This document shows, piece by piece, positions 1 to 8,148 of a stretch of 64,000 bases of DNA. The notes below the pieces were generated by a model. It was not told where the DNA came from. It searched no databases and saw nothing but the letters and a program-made list of their open reading frames with translations. Each line of letters begins with the position of its first letter. The stretch's first letter is position 1. The position numbers and the translations under genes were made by a program. Where the stretch lies: the NCBI RefSeq assembly GCF_000382125.1, contig NZ_KB907546.1, forward strand, positions 620,001 through 684,000, read 5' to 3'. The stretch is from Eudoraea adriatica DSM 19308 (GTDB taxonomy: Bacteria; Bacteroidota; Bacteroidia; Flavobacteriales; Flavobacteriaceae).

Positions 1-432
1 AATCTTTACTCATTTTTCAAATTGCCATCGGCCTGGTGGTGCGGGGTTCGACTTAAATCTTGCGATGAAGAGAATGCAGTGGTTACCGTAAAACACAAAT
101 GGTTTAATCAGAACCCGTTTAAATCTATGTTCTGGGCTGTACAGGGAATGGCTGCTGAGCTTAGTACCGGGATTATGGTAAGTTCACAAATAAGGGACAG
201 TGGTGAAAACATTTCCATGCTTGTAGCTAACAATAAAGGTAATTTTTCGAAGAAAGCGACCGGTAAAATTACATTCACATGTAAGGATGGAAAGAAAATA
301 AAGGAAGCACTGGACCGGACTATCGCAACAGGGGAAGGGCAAACCTTTTGGATGAAATCTGTGGGTGTAAATGAAGCCGGACTTATAGTTTCTACCTTCA
401 ACTTTGAATGGACAGTAAAATTGAGAGCCTGA
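1..432 (+). CDS. DUF4442 domain protein (hotdog thioesterase-like), 5' end cut
   Basis: The reading frame is open to the first base of the window, so the gene starts to the left; the first in-frame TTG at 22 is internal, because the codons before it read as a continuation (…YSFFKLPSAWW) typical of this family. The body carries the family's conserved stretches QNPFKSMFWAVQGMAAEL and MLVANNKGNFSKKA, and ends FNFEWTVKLRA. DUF4442 proteins are about 150 residues with a predicted hotdog fold related to acyl-CoA thioesterases; substrate is unknown, so activity here is inference from fold. No signal peptide is visible in the part present. It is followed by a promoter-like element for the next gene. 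Confidence 0.85.
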   Translation, partial: NLYSFFKLPSAWWCGVRLKSCDEENAVVTVKHKWFNQNPFKSMFWAVQGMAAELSTGIMVSSQIRDSGENISMLVANNKGNFSKKATGKITFTCKDGKKIKEALDRTIATGEGQTFWMKSVGVNEAGLIVSTFNFEWTVKLRA

Positions 433-449
433 TACATTTAATAAATTTG
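421..449 (+). promoter_or_regulatory. Bacteroidota-type promoter for the 513-2633 gene group
   Basis: TTG at 421-423 and TAAATTTG at 442-449 are separated by 18 bases, which fits the Bacteroidota -33/-7 consensus (TTG … TAnnTTTG). The -33 part lies in the last codons of the DUF4442 gene. The following start codon is at 513, giving a leader of roughly 55 bases. Confidence 0.5.
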
Positions 450-512
450 GGATGTTGTTGTAACATTTTAAAATTTATTTCAACTAACAATTGACACTAA
501 AAACCTATAAAA

Positions 513-1313
513 ATGAATGCACACGAAATTGACTACCACATATACGGCGAAGAAATGCAGTATGTGGAAATTGAACTGGATCCTCAGGAAGCTGTAGTAG
601 CCGAAGCGGGTAGCTTTATGATGATGGATACGGATATAAAGATGGATACTATCTTTGGGGATGGTTCCAACCAGGATAACAGTGTACTTGGTAAAATATT
701 TTCAGCAGGAAAAAGAATTTTAACAGGGGAGAGCCTGTTTATGACGGCCTTTTTGAATGTGGGTCAAGGTAAAAAAGAAGTTAGTTTTGCTTCGCCATAT
801 CCTGGTAAAATTTTACCAATTGATTTATCTGAGAAACAAGGGAAATTTATCTGTCAGAAAGATGCCTTTCTATGTGCAGCCAAGGGAGTATCTATTGGAA
901 TTGAGTTCTCCAAGCGCCTGGGAAGGGGTCTTTTTGGTGGTGAAGGGTTTATTATGCAGAAACTCGAGGGTGATGGGATGGCTTTTGTGCATGCAGGAGG
1001 AACCATGGCCAGGAAGGAACTAGGGCCCGGTGAAATTTTAAAAGTGGACACCGGTTGTATTGTCGGATTTACAAAGGACATAGACTACGATATTGAGTTT
1101 GTTGGAGGAATACGAAATACTGTATTTGGTGGCGAAGGTTTGTTTTTCGCTTCTTTGAGGGGCCCCGGAACGGTCTATATCCAATCCTTGCCTTTTAGCA
1201 GGCTGGCTGGCAGAGTTTGGGCTGCAGCACCAAAAGGGGGAGGTAAAGACAAAGGCGAAGGAAGTATATTAGGAGGATTAGGAGATATCCTGGACGGGGA
1301 TAATCGATTTTAA
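513..1313 (+). CDS. TIGR00266 / AIM24 family protein
   Basis: A 266-residue cytoplasmic protein of the AIM24 (TIGR00266) family, recognised by the early EAGSFMMMD motif, the glycine-rich FGGEGFIMQKLEGDG and VFGGEGLFFASLRGPG repeats, and a C-terminal glycine-rich tail (GGGKDKGEGSILGGLGD) typical of bacterial members. The fold is a beta-rich prism related to tryptophan RNA-binding attenuator-like proteins. Molecular function is not known; the eukaryotic relative is a mitochondrial inner-membrane organisation factor. The ATG follows an A-rich stretch. It leads a probable three-gene run with the DUF2461 and Nudix genes (gaps of 41 and 43 bases). Confidence 0.9.
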   Translation: MNAHEIDYHIYGEEMQYVEIELDPQEAVVAEAGSFMMMDTDIKMDTIFGDGSNQDNSVLGKIFSAGKRILTGESLFMTAFLNVGQGKKEVSFASPYPGKILPIDLSEKQGKFICQKDAFLCAAKGVSIGIEFSKRLGRGLFGGEGFIMQKLEGDGMAFVHAGGTMARKELGPGEILKVDTGCIVGFTKDIDYDIEFVGGIRNTVFGGEGLFFASLRGPGTVYIQSLPFSRLAGRVWAAAPKGGGKDKGEGSILGGLGDILDGDNRF

Positions 1314-1354
1314 ATAAACACCAATACAACCGGAAGCGCCAAACGGATCTCCTA

Positions 1355-2008
1355 ATGAATTTTAAAAAGCTATTTGATTTCTTAAGGGAACTGGAGCAAA
1401 ACAACTCCAGGGTTTGGATGGATTTCAACCGAAACCGATACAGGGAAATTCGTTCAGAATTTATTGACTGGTTAGATGATGTGGATGATATCCTGGCGGA
1501 TATTGACAAGCATTATTATCGCACTCCCGGGAAAAAGGGCATAAACAGGATTAACAACAACCTGATGTATCACCCGCATAAACCTGTATACAAGGATCAC
1601 TTTGGTGCAGGTCTGGATAAAGAACCGGGCACCGGAGATTTCTATGTTCAGATTGGCATAAATGAATCTTTGCTTGCAGGGGGTATTTGGCGGCCAGAGC
1701 CAAAATCTCTTCGCAGTATTAGAGACGCAATTGATTATAATGGGGAAGAATTAATAGAAATCATCAATAAAGATTCATTTAAAAAAGCTTTTGGTTCGCT
1801 GTATATTGACGAAAAATTGAAGGGTGCTCCAAAAGGTTTTAAAAAGGAACACCCTTACATAGATTTATTGAAGCATAAATCTTTTGCCGTAGTTTATCCA
1901 CTTTCTGAAGATCAGGTATTAAGCAGTGATTTTAAAGAAATTGTAATCAAAGTATATAGAGAAATGCTTCCCTTTAGAAGGTACTTAAATAAGGCACTTA
2001 CCGTTTAA
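1355..2008 (+). CDS. DUF2461 (TIGR02453) family protein
   Basis: A 217-residue protein of the DUF2461/TIGR02453 family. Visible hallmarks are the N-terminal FLRELEQNNSRVWMDFNRNRY, the middle NRINNNLMYHPHKPVYKDHFGA (family pattern of R-x-R/N-x-D…PYK.H), FYVQIGINESLLAGGIWRPEP, and the C-terminal LPFRRYLNKAL. No signal peptide or membrane segment. Function is uncharacterised across the family. It lies 41 bases after the AIM24-like gene and 43 bases before the Nudix gene, all on the same strand, so co-transcription is likely. Confidence 0.9.
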   Translation: MNFKKLFDFLRELEQNNSRVWMDFNRNRYREIRSEFIDWLDDVDDILADIDKHYYRTPGKKGINRINNNLMYHPHKPVYKDHFGAGLDKEPGTGDFYVQIGINESLLAGGIWRPEPKSLRSIRDAIDYNGEELIEIINKDSFKKAFGSLYIDEKLKGAPKGFKKEHPYIDLLKHKSFAVVYPLSEDQVLSSDFKEIVIKVYREMLPFRRYLNKALTV

Positions 2009-2051
2009 ACAAATTATTGAGGATATTTCAACTTATATAAGTCGGGAAAAA

Positions 2052-2633
2052 GTGAGTAAAAGCAAGATTAGAAATATTAATAAAGACATTTTATCAGATA
2101 ATTGGTACACCTTATACAAGTTCACCTATGAATATCAAAAGGAGGATGGTAGCTGGGAAAAGCAGATTCGGGAGTCGTATGATCGCGGAAATGGAGCAGC
2201 AATCCTTTTGTATAATAAAGATCGGGGAACAGTTATTCTTACAAAGCAATTCAGAATGCCCACCTATGTAAATGGAAATCCCTCAGGTATGATGATAGAG
2301 GTTTGTGCCGGGGTACTGGACGGGGCTAAGCCGGAAGATTGCATTAAAAAAGAAGTAGAAGAAGAGACCGGTTATCGTATAGATCATGTACAAAAGGTAT
2401 TTGAATCGTATATGTCACCGGGCGCCGTAACGGAAATACTTCATTTTTTTATCGGGGAATACCGGGAACATATGAAAATAGGCGACGGCGGGGGTGCAGA
2501 GGATGAGACCGAAAATATTGAAGTTCTGGAGGTTTTGTTTGATACTGCCCTCAATATGATCACAAATGGCGAAATAAAAGACGCGAAAACCATAATGCTC
2601 CTGCAATATGCACGCTTAAATAACATAATTTAG
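2052..2633 (+). CDS. nudK: NudK-type Nudix hydrolase (GDP-mannose/ADP-sugar pyrophosphatase)
   Basis: A 193-residue Nudix hydrolase of the NudK/TIGR00052 group, which cleaves nucleoside-diphosphate sugars such as GDP-mannose. The Nudix box spans about residues 87-108 and ends KEVEEETGY (the box Arg is Lys here, as in NudK proteins). Other family marks are QFRMPTYVNGNPSG and ESYMSPGAVTE. The start is GTG at 2052; no in-frame ATG gives a better N-terminus. The stop overlaps the stop of the convergent carboxypeptidase gene at 2630-2633, and no terminator hairpin is visible there. Confidence 0.88.
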   Translation: MSKSKIRNINKDILSDNWYTLYKFTYEYQKEDGSWEKQIRESYDRGNGAAILLYNKDRGTVILTKQFRMPTYVNGNPSGMMIEVCAGVLDGAKPEDCIKKEVEEETGYRIDHVQKVFESYMSPGAVTEILHFFIGEYREHMKIGDGGGAEDETENIEVLEVLFDTALNMITNGEIKDAKTIMLLQYARLNNII

Positions 2634-3904
2634 TAATTATCACGCAGCCATTCAAAGACAGACTGCATTTGTTTTTTTATCTCCGAAACAGAATTCTTAA
2701 AATGATTGTTCATAAAACTGAATATCAGGGTTTTTTCTGATTTAGTTATTAAATAGCCACTTATATTATGATTATTTCCCAGTGAGCCCGTTTTAGCGTA
2801 GATATAGGGTTGAGGATTACCCGGGTACCAATTCGCTATTGTACCAGATTCTCCTCCCTGAGCAAAAAGATTGAATAGTCGTTCCTTGGGAATCTCCTTA
2901 TACATGGCATTCAGAACATATACCATTGATTCAGGGCTAAAAAGATTATACCTCGAAAGTCCGGAACCATCTACCCACCTGGGCGACTGTTTTAATTCTT
3001 TAAGGTGAGTTTTAAGCATGTATTCTATAGCAATTTGTGTGTTTAAGGTATCTGATAGGGTAGAGGAAGCCGTCAGAAGTAATTGCTCAGCTAAAAAATT
3101 ATCGCTTTCCTGCATCATTCTTTTATTTATGCTGTCTGTATTTATTCCCGAGAGTATCTTTTTCTCTTTGCAGGGCATTTTTGAAACCAAGGAGATTTCT
3201 CTGCCGATGGCAGCTTCTAAAAGTCCCTGAATGACAAGACTATCTGTTTTAAAAGGAATTTCAAGAGTGTCTTTAATTGCAGGATCGTAATAAAAAGAGT
3301 TCGAATCAATTTTGCGGTTCCTTGTGTTTTTTAGCAGGCTTACATTCGACCTGAAATAACCGGGAATTACTTGTAAACTATCTGTTTTATAAATAGTTAC
3401 GACATTTCCAAAAATAGGCAAGCCACTTCGTTCAGCAGCATAATAACCGTCATAATCTTCCCAGGCCCATCCGGGCCCGAACCTGGTGTCAGTAAAGTTG
3501 TTCAGATTTATGGAGATATTTTTATAGCCCTTTAAAAACCGGATAACAGAACTATCTTTTAAAAATGGATGTAAAAGTGAGGGATTACCTGTGCCTTCTA
3601 AAAACAACGTATCGTTTACATTGCAATATTTTATTACCGGGATATCTTTGGCAAGGAGCAATAGGGAGGTATACAGCGTAAATATTTTTGTATTACTTGC
3701 CGGAGTAAAATATTTTTCACTGTTATCTTGGTACACTGTATCCCCGGAAATTGGATCATAGATCATTATTCCCGAAAAATGATTTCCAAAAGTTTCAGGA
3801 TTCAATGCTGTACTTATGGTTTTATCCAATTTTTTGCTTGCTGCACAGGCTCCGATAAGTACTGTTAGCAGGATTAAGACGCAGTTATTTAGGATTCTTT
3901 TCAA
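2630..3904 (-). CDS. dacB: PBP4-type D-Ala-D-Ala carboxypeptidase/endopeptidase (peptidase S13), lipoprotein
   Basis: A 424-residue penicillin-binding protein of the S13 family, trimming or cross-link-cutting peptidoglycan in the periplasm. The three active-site motifs are all present: SxxK as SNTK at residues 70-73, SxN as SDN in the centre (QESDNFLAEQ), and KTG as AKTGSLGN near the C-terminus. The N-terminus is a lipoprotein signal with lipobox LIGAC, making Cys20 the predicted lipidated residue. It is slightly shorter than the E. coli enzyme (about 477 residues), consistent with a reduced insertion domain in Bacteroidota members. It stands alone on the minus strand. Confidence 0.88.
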   Translation of the reverse strand: MKRILNNCVLILLTVLIGACAASKKLDKTISTALNPETFGNHFSGIMIYDPISGDTVYQDNSEKYFTPASNTKIFTLYTSLLLLAKDIPVIKYCNVNDTLFLEGTGNPSLLHPFLKDSSVIRFLKGYKNISINLNNFTDTRFGPGWAWEDYDGYYAAERSGLPIFGNVVTIYKTDSLQVIPGYFRSNVSLLKNTRNRKIDSNSFYYDPAIKDTLEIPFKTDSLVIQGLLEAAIGREISLVSKMPCKEKKILSGINTDSINKRMMQESDNFLAEQLLLTASSTLSDTLNTQIAIEYMLKTHLKELKQSPRWVDGSGLSRYNLFSPESMVYVLNAMYKEIPKERLFNLFAQGGESGTIANWYPGNPQPYIYAKTGSLGNNHNISGYLITKSEKTLIFSFMNNHFKNSVSEIKKQMQSVFEWLRDNY

Positions 3905-3975
3905 TTTAAATCGGGTACTTGGTTAGAGAGATTTAAGTTTTAACATGAAATTATCCAATTTTTAACGGAAACCAT

Positions 3976-4010
3976 ACAATATTGTATACCATTTTTTGGT
4001 TATTTTTGAA
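3976..4010 (+). promoter_or_regulatory. Promoter-like element with overlapping palindrome before the 65-aa gene
   Basis: TTG at 3984-3986 and TATTTTTG at 4003-4010 resemble the Bacteroidota -33/-7 pair, 16 bases apart, with the ATG 30 bases further on at 4041. A 14-bp perfect palindrome, ATACAATATTGTAT (3976-3989), covers the -33 element and is a candidate operator. No regulator is identified for it. Confidence 0.4.
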
Positions 4011-4040
4011 ACAACAGTCTAATTAAAACAAACTCTTAAT

Positions 4041-4238
4041 ATGGCAAAATCTATGTTGGAGTATTATAAAACAGTACTCCAAAAAGTAAGTTTTGATGTA
4101 AAACTCTTTAGTAAAGAACTTAAAAAAGCAATTTCTAAACTATTGCCTGATGAAATTGAAGAGTTGAAAGCCTGGTTGCAAGTCTTTATATCAGATAAAC
4201 CAGAGCTAAAACCCACACTAATTTATTTAAAAGTATAA
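4041..4238 (+). CDS. Small conserved-looking hypothetical protein, 65 aa
   Basis: A 65-residue, lysine-rich, probably helical soluble protein (MAKSMLEYYKTVLQKV…) ending in PTLIYLKV. It has no signal peptide, cysteines or metal motif. The case for a real gene is contextual: a promoter-like element 30 bases upstream and a strong terminator hairpin six bases after the stop. I do not recognise a named family. It sits next to oxyR but is read towards it, so a stress link is only a guess. Confidence 0.7.
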   Translation: MAKSMLEYYKTVLQKVSFDVKLFSKELKKAISKLLPDEIEELKAWLQVFISDKPELKPTLIYLKV

Positions 4239-4243
4239 CCCAT

Positions 4244-4270
4244 AAGCCACCCATTGAGGTGGCTTTTAAT
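4244..4270. terminator. Bidirectional intrinsic terminator
   Basis: An 8-bp perfect stem, AAGCCACC / GGTGGCTT (4244-4251 with 4258-4265), six-base loop, with T-rich flanks. It lies between the convergent 65-aa gene and oxyR and overlaps the last codon of oxyR. Confidence 0.75.
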
Positions 4271-5207
4271 TTTTATGGATGGGACTAATTATTTTCACAT
4301 CCTGAAAAGCAATTGCTCCCCGCACAATTCCGGAAATAACTTCTTTTAATGCTCTTGTAATCTGAATTTTTAGTTCGCTTTTGTGGTAAATAAGACTTAC
4401 TTCTCTCGCAGGAGAAGGGTTATTAAAATATTTTAAATTTTTCTTTCTTTTCTCATCCAGTTCCAGTGTATTCAGGTATGGCAAAAGGGTCATTCCCATA
4501 TCTTCATCGGCCAGGTTTATCAGGGTTTCAAAACTACCGCTTTGAAGCTGAAAATGCTCATCTTCATAGTTTTTAGGGGTTTTACACAGATTAATTACGC
4601 CATCTCTAAAACAATGCCCGTCTTTCAATAATAAGATGTCACTAATATCAAGATCACCCGGATCCAGCCTGTCTATTTCTCTAAGTCTGTGATTCTTTGG
4701 GACATACCCTACAAAAGGTTCATAGTACAATGGTCTTTCTATTATGTACTCTATTTTCAGAGGTGTGGCGGCAATCGCTCCATCTAAATGCCCCTCCTGT
4801 ATGTTTCTGATAAGGGTTTCTGTACTTTGCTCTTTAATTATCAAATTAACCTTAGGGTACTTGTTGATAAATGTTTTAAGAAACATGGGTAGCAAAGTGG
4901 GCATAACCGTTGGAATAATGCCCAGTGTATACTCACCTCCAATAAACCCTTTTTCCTGATCAACTATATCCTTGATTCTTTCTGCTTCATTGACTATGTT
5001 TTTGGCCTGTGCAACAATCTTTTGACCGGCTTCTGTTATGCGTATCGGCTTCTTGCTTCTGTCAAAAATAAGCACGTCGAGTTCGTCTTCAAGTTTTTGC
5101 ACCTGCATGCTCAAAGTGGGTTGGGTAACGAAACTTTTTTCGGCAGCCAGTGTGAAATTCTGGTACTCCGCCACCGCCAAAACATATTGCAATTGGGTAA
5201 TGGTCAT
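4266..5207 (-). CDS. oxyR: OxyR-type LysR regulator of the peroxide response
   Basis: A 313-residue LysR-family activator. The N-terminal winged helix-turn-helix covers about residues 1-60 (MTITQLQYVLAVAEYQNFTLAAEK) and the effector domain residues 90-300. The redox switch motif GHCFRDGVINLC places cysteines at exactly 199 and 208, the positions of the disulfide-forming pair in E. coli OxyR, so peroxide sensing is well supported. The gene is divergent from dps with a 79-bp shared region, the classical OxyR target arrangement; autoregulation and dps control are therefore likely. On its own strand a TATATTTG element (complement of 5229-5236) lies about 22 bases before the ATG. Confidence 0.93.
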   Translation of the reverse strand: MTITQLQYVLAVAEYQNFTLAAEKSFVTQPTLSMQVQKLEDELDVLIFDRSKKPIRITEAGQKIVAQAKNIVNEAERIKDIVDQEKGFIGGEYTLGIIPTVMPTLLPMFLKTFINKYPKVNLIIKEQSTETLIRNIQEGHLDGAIAATPLKIEYIIERPLYYEPFVGYVPKNHRLREIDRLDPGDLDISDILLLKDGHCFRDGVINLCKTPKNYEDEHFQLQSGSFETLINLADEDMGMTLLPYLNTLELDEKRKKNLKYFNNPSPAREVSLIYHKSELKIQITRALKEVISGIVRGAIAFQDVKIISPIHKN

Positions 5208-5228
5208 CTACGATAATTTTGCGTAATA

Positions 5229-5236
5229 CAAATATA
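5229..5236 (-). promoter_or_regulatory. -7-like element of the oxyR promoter
   Basis: Read on the minus strand this is TATATTTG, a match to TAnnTTTG, in the 79-bp divergent region between oxyR and dps. No clear -33 TTG is seen at the right spacing, which would fit an activator- or repressor-dependent promoter. Confidence 0.35.
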
Positions 5237-5286
5237 AGAACTATCAATAAAATTTATACTAAAAGGGATAGATATTTATTAATTTT

Positions 5287-5787
5287 ATGACAAATAAAGA
5301 AACCATGATGAAATTAAACAGTATTGGCCTGAATGCAGAGAAATCAAAGGCATTAAGTAAAGATTTGAATAAGTTGTTAGCCAACTTTCAAACGTATTAT
5401 CAGAACCTAAGAGGGATTCACTGGAACATAAAAGGGAAAAGTTTTTTTGACCTGCATGTTAAATTTGAAGAGCTATACACCGATGCAAACATAAAAGTAG
5501 ATGAAATAGCTGAACGAATATTAACTCTGGGCGAAGTACCGCTTCACACTTTTGATGATTATTTGAAAAATTCAAATGTCCCGATAGGAAAAGATGTAAC
5601 CAAGGATGAAAAAGCCATTAAGTTGATTATTGATTCTATAAAAGAGCTTCTGATTATTGAACGTAAAATTTTGGCAGATTCCGATGCAGCTGATGATGAG
5701 GGCACAAATTCAATGATGAGTAGTTTTATTTCTGAACAGGAAAAAACCGTTTGGATGATGAAAGCCTGGTTGGCGGAGGAGATTTAA
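5287..5787 (+). CDS. dps: Dps ferritin-like DNA-protection protein
   Basis: A Dps protein of up to 166 residues: iron-oxidising, peroxide-consuming dodecamer that protects DNA. Ferroxidase ligands are visible as His45 (GIHWNIKG), His57 (FFDLHVKFEELY) and Asp72/Glu76 (VDEIAERILTLG). The ATG at 5287 gives a short extra N-terminus; the ATG codons at 5305 and 5308 are alternatives, the latter giving a tail that begins MKLNSIGLN as often seen in flavobacterial homologues. Divergent from oxyR, its likely regulator. A strong terminator follows at 5818-5841. Confidence 0.92.
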   Translation: MTNKETMMKLNSIGLNAEKSKALSKDLNKLLANFQTYYQNLRGIHWNIKGKSFFDLHVKFEELYTDANIKVDEIAERILTLGEVPLHTFDDYLKNSNVPIGKDVTKDEKAIKLIIDSIKELLIIERKILADSDAADDEGTNSMMSSFISEQEKTVWMMKAWLAEEI

Positions 5788-5817
5788 TTTTAATTTTTTA
5801 ATTGATACTGATAAATA

Positions 5818-5841
5818 AAAAGGCCCGCATGCGGGCCTTTG
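5818..5841. terminator. Bidirectional intrinsic terminator
   Basis: AGGCCCGC / GCGGGCCT stem (5821-5838) with a two-base centre, flanked by A- and T-runs on either side, so it can end transcription of dps from one side and of the DUF2141 gene from the other. Confidence 0.8.
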
Positions 5842-5857
5842 TTAGTTTTATCAGGAT

Positions 5858-6277
5858 TTAATAACGAAGTTTCAATGCAAGATCGTTACCGCCTACTTCA
5901 AACTTTACATCGTGGAAGGTTGGAAGCCCCATGATTATTTCACTGCCACTCATAGCATAACTTTCATTTGGCATTCCATTATCCTTGAAGTCCATTCTTT
6001 GATTTTCATTTGTATCATGCATGGATGATATTGCATAAGTACCGGGCTTAACATCTTCAAAAACGAAGGAAATACTCCCTGTCTTTGCGCTGCATTTGAA
6101 ATTTTGAATTCCGGGGCCTTTCATAAAAGTATCCCGAGTATGCAGAGCTGCCAGGATTTGCCCCTCATTAGTTGCGACATTTTCAACAGTGACTGTAAGG
6201 GTCACACTTTTTGTGTCCTGCGCGCTGGCGATTATCGCCGTAATAAATAAGCTTAAAAGAAGTGCTAAAGTTTTCAT
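5858..6277 (-). CDS. Exported DUF2141 protein
   Basis: A 139-residue protein with a Sec signal peptide (MKTLALLLSLFITAIIASAQ, cleavage after about residue 19) followed by a DUF2141 domain. Family marks are LTVTVENVATNEGQILAAL, VKPGTYAISSMHDTNENQRMD, and GMPNESYAMS. The predicted structure is a small beta-sandwich; members are extracellular or periplasmic and of unknown function. It is monocistronic, ending at the terminator shared with dps. Confidence 0.88.
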   Translation of the reverse strand: MKTLALLLSLFITAIIASAQDTKSVTLTVTVENVATNEGQILAALHTRDTFMKGPGIQNFKCSAKTGSISFVFEDVKPGTYAISSMHDTNENQRMDFKDNGMPNESYAMSGSEIIMGLPTFHDVKFEVGGNDLALKLRY

Positions 6278-6584
6278 GTTGCTGTTTTTGATGTTAATGA
6301 TGGTACAAACTTCTTAAACCTTACATAGATCTCTGAATATTATAAACCCAACTGTAGAATATAAGGCGTGAATTGTGTTCATTTTTTACATGCTTCAATT
6401 CAACTTATTTAAAAGTTAATTTAATATTCTGGTCTATTCGAAGGCAGGAATGATGCCCAAATTTGCATCAATAACTCATAAGTATTTTTGCCGGATTCTT
6501 ATGGGCCACAAGTGCTGATATAAAAGAGTAATCAAGTAAAGAAACTATTAGGAAACAATAACCTAAACCAGGGTAATAGTGCAT
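6278..6584. other. Intergenic region without recognisable features
   Basis: 307 bases between the DUF2141 gene start and the MFS gene stop, both on the minus strand. I found no ORF with a plausible start, no exact CAAAnnTA (minus-strand -7) motif, no strong hairpin and no repeat. It presumably holds the DUF2141 promoter. Confidence 0.5.
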
Positions 6585-7928
6585 TCAATTATTTGGACTA
6601 TCCAAAGGAGTCTCTTTGTCCTGAACAATTAAACAGAGGAATCCTGCAATGATCATTGAAACCCCTCCAATTATCAAAGCATATATAGAAACATTACCAA
6701 AAAAAGACTTTAGCATGAAACCGAGGATCCCTGCCGCTACAATTTGTGGAATGACTATAAAGAAATTAAAAACTCCCATATAATACCCCATATTGTTGGC
6801 AGGCAAGATGCTGGATAGCATAGCATAGGGCATGGATAAAATGCTCGCCCAGGCAATCCCAACACCTATCATGGATACAAGCAATAAGTTAGGATCAGAA
6901 ATAAAATAAATTGAGATCAACCCAATTCCTCCGATAACCAGTGCAACCAGGTGTGTCATCTTTCGGCTTATTTTTTTAGCTACAACAGGTAATAAAAAGG
7001 CAACCAGCGCTGCGATGCCATTATATATGGCAAAACAAATTCCAACCCAATCTGCCCCCTCATTGTATAATGCAGAAGTAGTATCTGAAGTTTGGTAAAC
7101 ATGACTTGTTACCGCTGAAGTTGTGTAGATCCACATAGCAAATAATGCAAACCAGGAAAAGAACTGAACAAAAGCAAGCTGCACCATAGTTTTGGGCATT
7201 TTAAAAATTCCCATAAAGGACTCCTTAAGCCCTGTGAATACGCCTTTCTCTGCATTCTCGTTTTTGAGTTTTTCAATATCATCGGGAGGATATTCTTCAG
7301 TATTGAAGACGGTCCACATAACGGCGGTGAAATAAGCTATCCCCCCCAGGTAAAAAGACCATTTTACCGAATCCGGGATGCCGCCATCCGCGGCTATATT
7401 TTCTATCCCAAACCAATTGGTCATTATAAAGGGTAGGGCAGAGGCAATAATGGCACCTAAACCAATAAAAAAGCTTTGCATGGCAAATCCACCTGTCCGT
7501 TGTTCATTGGGCAACATATCACCTACAAAAGCCCTGAAAGGTTCCATACTTATATTGATTGATGCATCCATCAGCCATAGCATAATTACAGCCATCCAAA
7601 GTGCCGTTGAGTTTGGCATAGCAAACAAGGCGATAGTGGCAAGGATTGCTCCGATAGCAAAGAAGGGCCTTCGCCTTCCCCATTTCCGGTGCCAGGTCCT
7701 GTCGCTGTAGTATCCAATAATGGGTTGTACCAGAAGGCCGGTTACCGGTGCTGCCAGCCATAGAATTGGCAATTCATCCTTAGATGCACCCAGTGTTTCA
7801 AAAATCCTGCTCACATTGGCATTTTGCAATGCAAAACCGAATTGGATTCCCAGGAATCCAAAACTCATATTCCAGATTTGCCAGAAAGTTAATCTGGGTT
7901 TGACTGAGCTAATAGAAATTTGCGACAT
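6585..7928 (-). CDS. MFS sugar transporter of the SLC45/GPH (sucrose-maltose symporter-like) type
   Basis: A 447-residue polytopic membrane protein with about 12 hydrophobic segments. The loop 2-3 sequence GYYSDRTWHRKWGRRRPF carries the RWGRRRPF-type signature of sucrose/maltose-proton symporters (SLC45/GPH group) and DASINISMEPFRAFVGDMLP is typical of bacterial members. It probably imports an alpha-glucoside by proton symport through the inner membrane; the substrate cannot be read from sequence. Bacteroidota homologues often lie beside maltose or trehalose enzymes, but here the nearest sugar genes are the trehalose pair 36 kb away. Monocistronic. Confidence 0.82.
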   Translation of the reverse strand: MSQISISSVKPRLTFWQIWNMSFGFLGIQFGFALQNANVSRIFETLGASKDELPILWLAAPVTGLLVQPIIGYYSDRTWHRKWGRRRPFFAIGAILATIALFAMPNSTALWMAVIMLWLMDASINISMEPFRAFVGDMLPNEQRTGGFAMQSFFIGLGAIIASALPFIMTNWFGIENIAADGGIPDSVKWSFYLGGIAYFTAVMWTVFNTEEYPPDDIEKLKNENAEKGVFTGLKESFMGIFKMPKTMVQLAFVQFFSWFALFAMWIYTTSAVTSHVYQTSDTTSALYNEGADWVGICFAIYNGIAALVAFLLPVVAKKISRKMTHLVALVIGGIGLISIYFISDPNLLLVSMIGVGIAWASILSMPYAMLSSILPANNMGYYMGVFNFFIVIPQIVAAGILGFMLKSFFGNVSIYALIIGGVSMIIAGFLCLIVQDKETPLDSPNN

Positions 7929-8148
7929 TTTAATTGGTTTAGTTAGGAGTTGTTCGGCTAGTTATTAAAAATAGGTTTTTTTTTATCAATATCAATAGTT
8001 GCTATTTTGAAAGGTACAATAGAAATTATTACGTAGGATATAATATATACCTGAGACGTTTTGAACACTTCCACAAGGATTCAGAGGCAGCTAAGAACAA
8101 GGAACTTGTCCGCCTTTGGAAGATTACAAATAGCTATGTGAGGCAAGG

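Noticed and set aside
7378-7710. Antisense open frames longer than 70 codons inside large genes (for example here, and 35011-35487, 54581-54946, 57481-57858)
   Set aside because: They are shadows of well-supported genes on the other strand, with no independent start signals and low-complexity translations.
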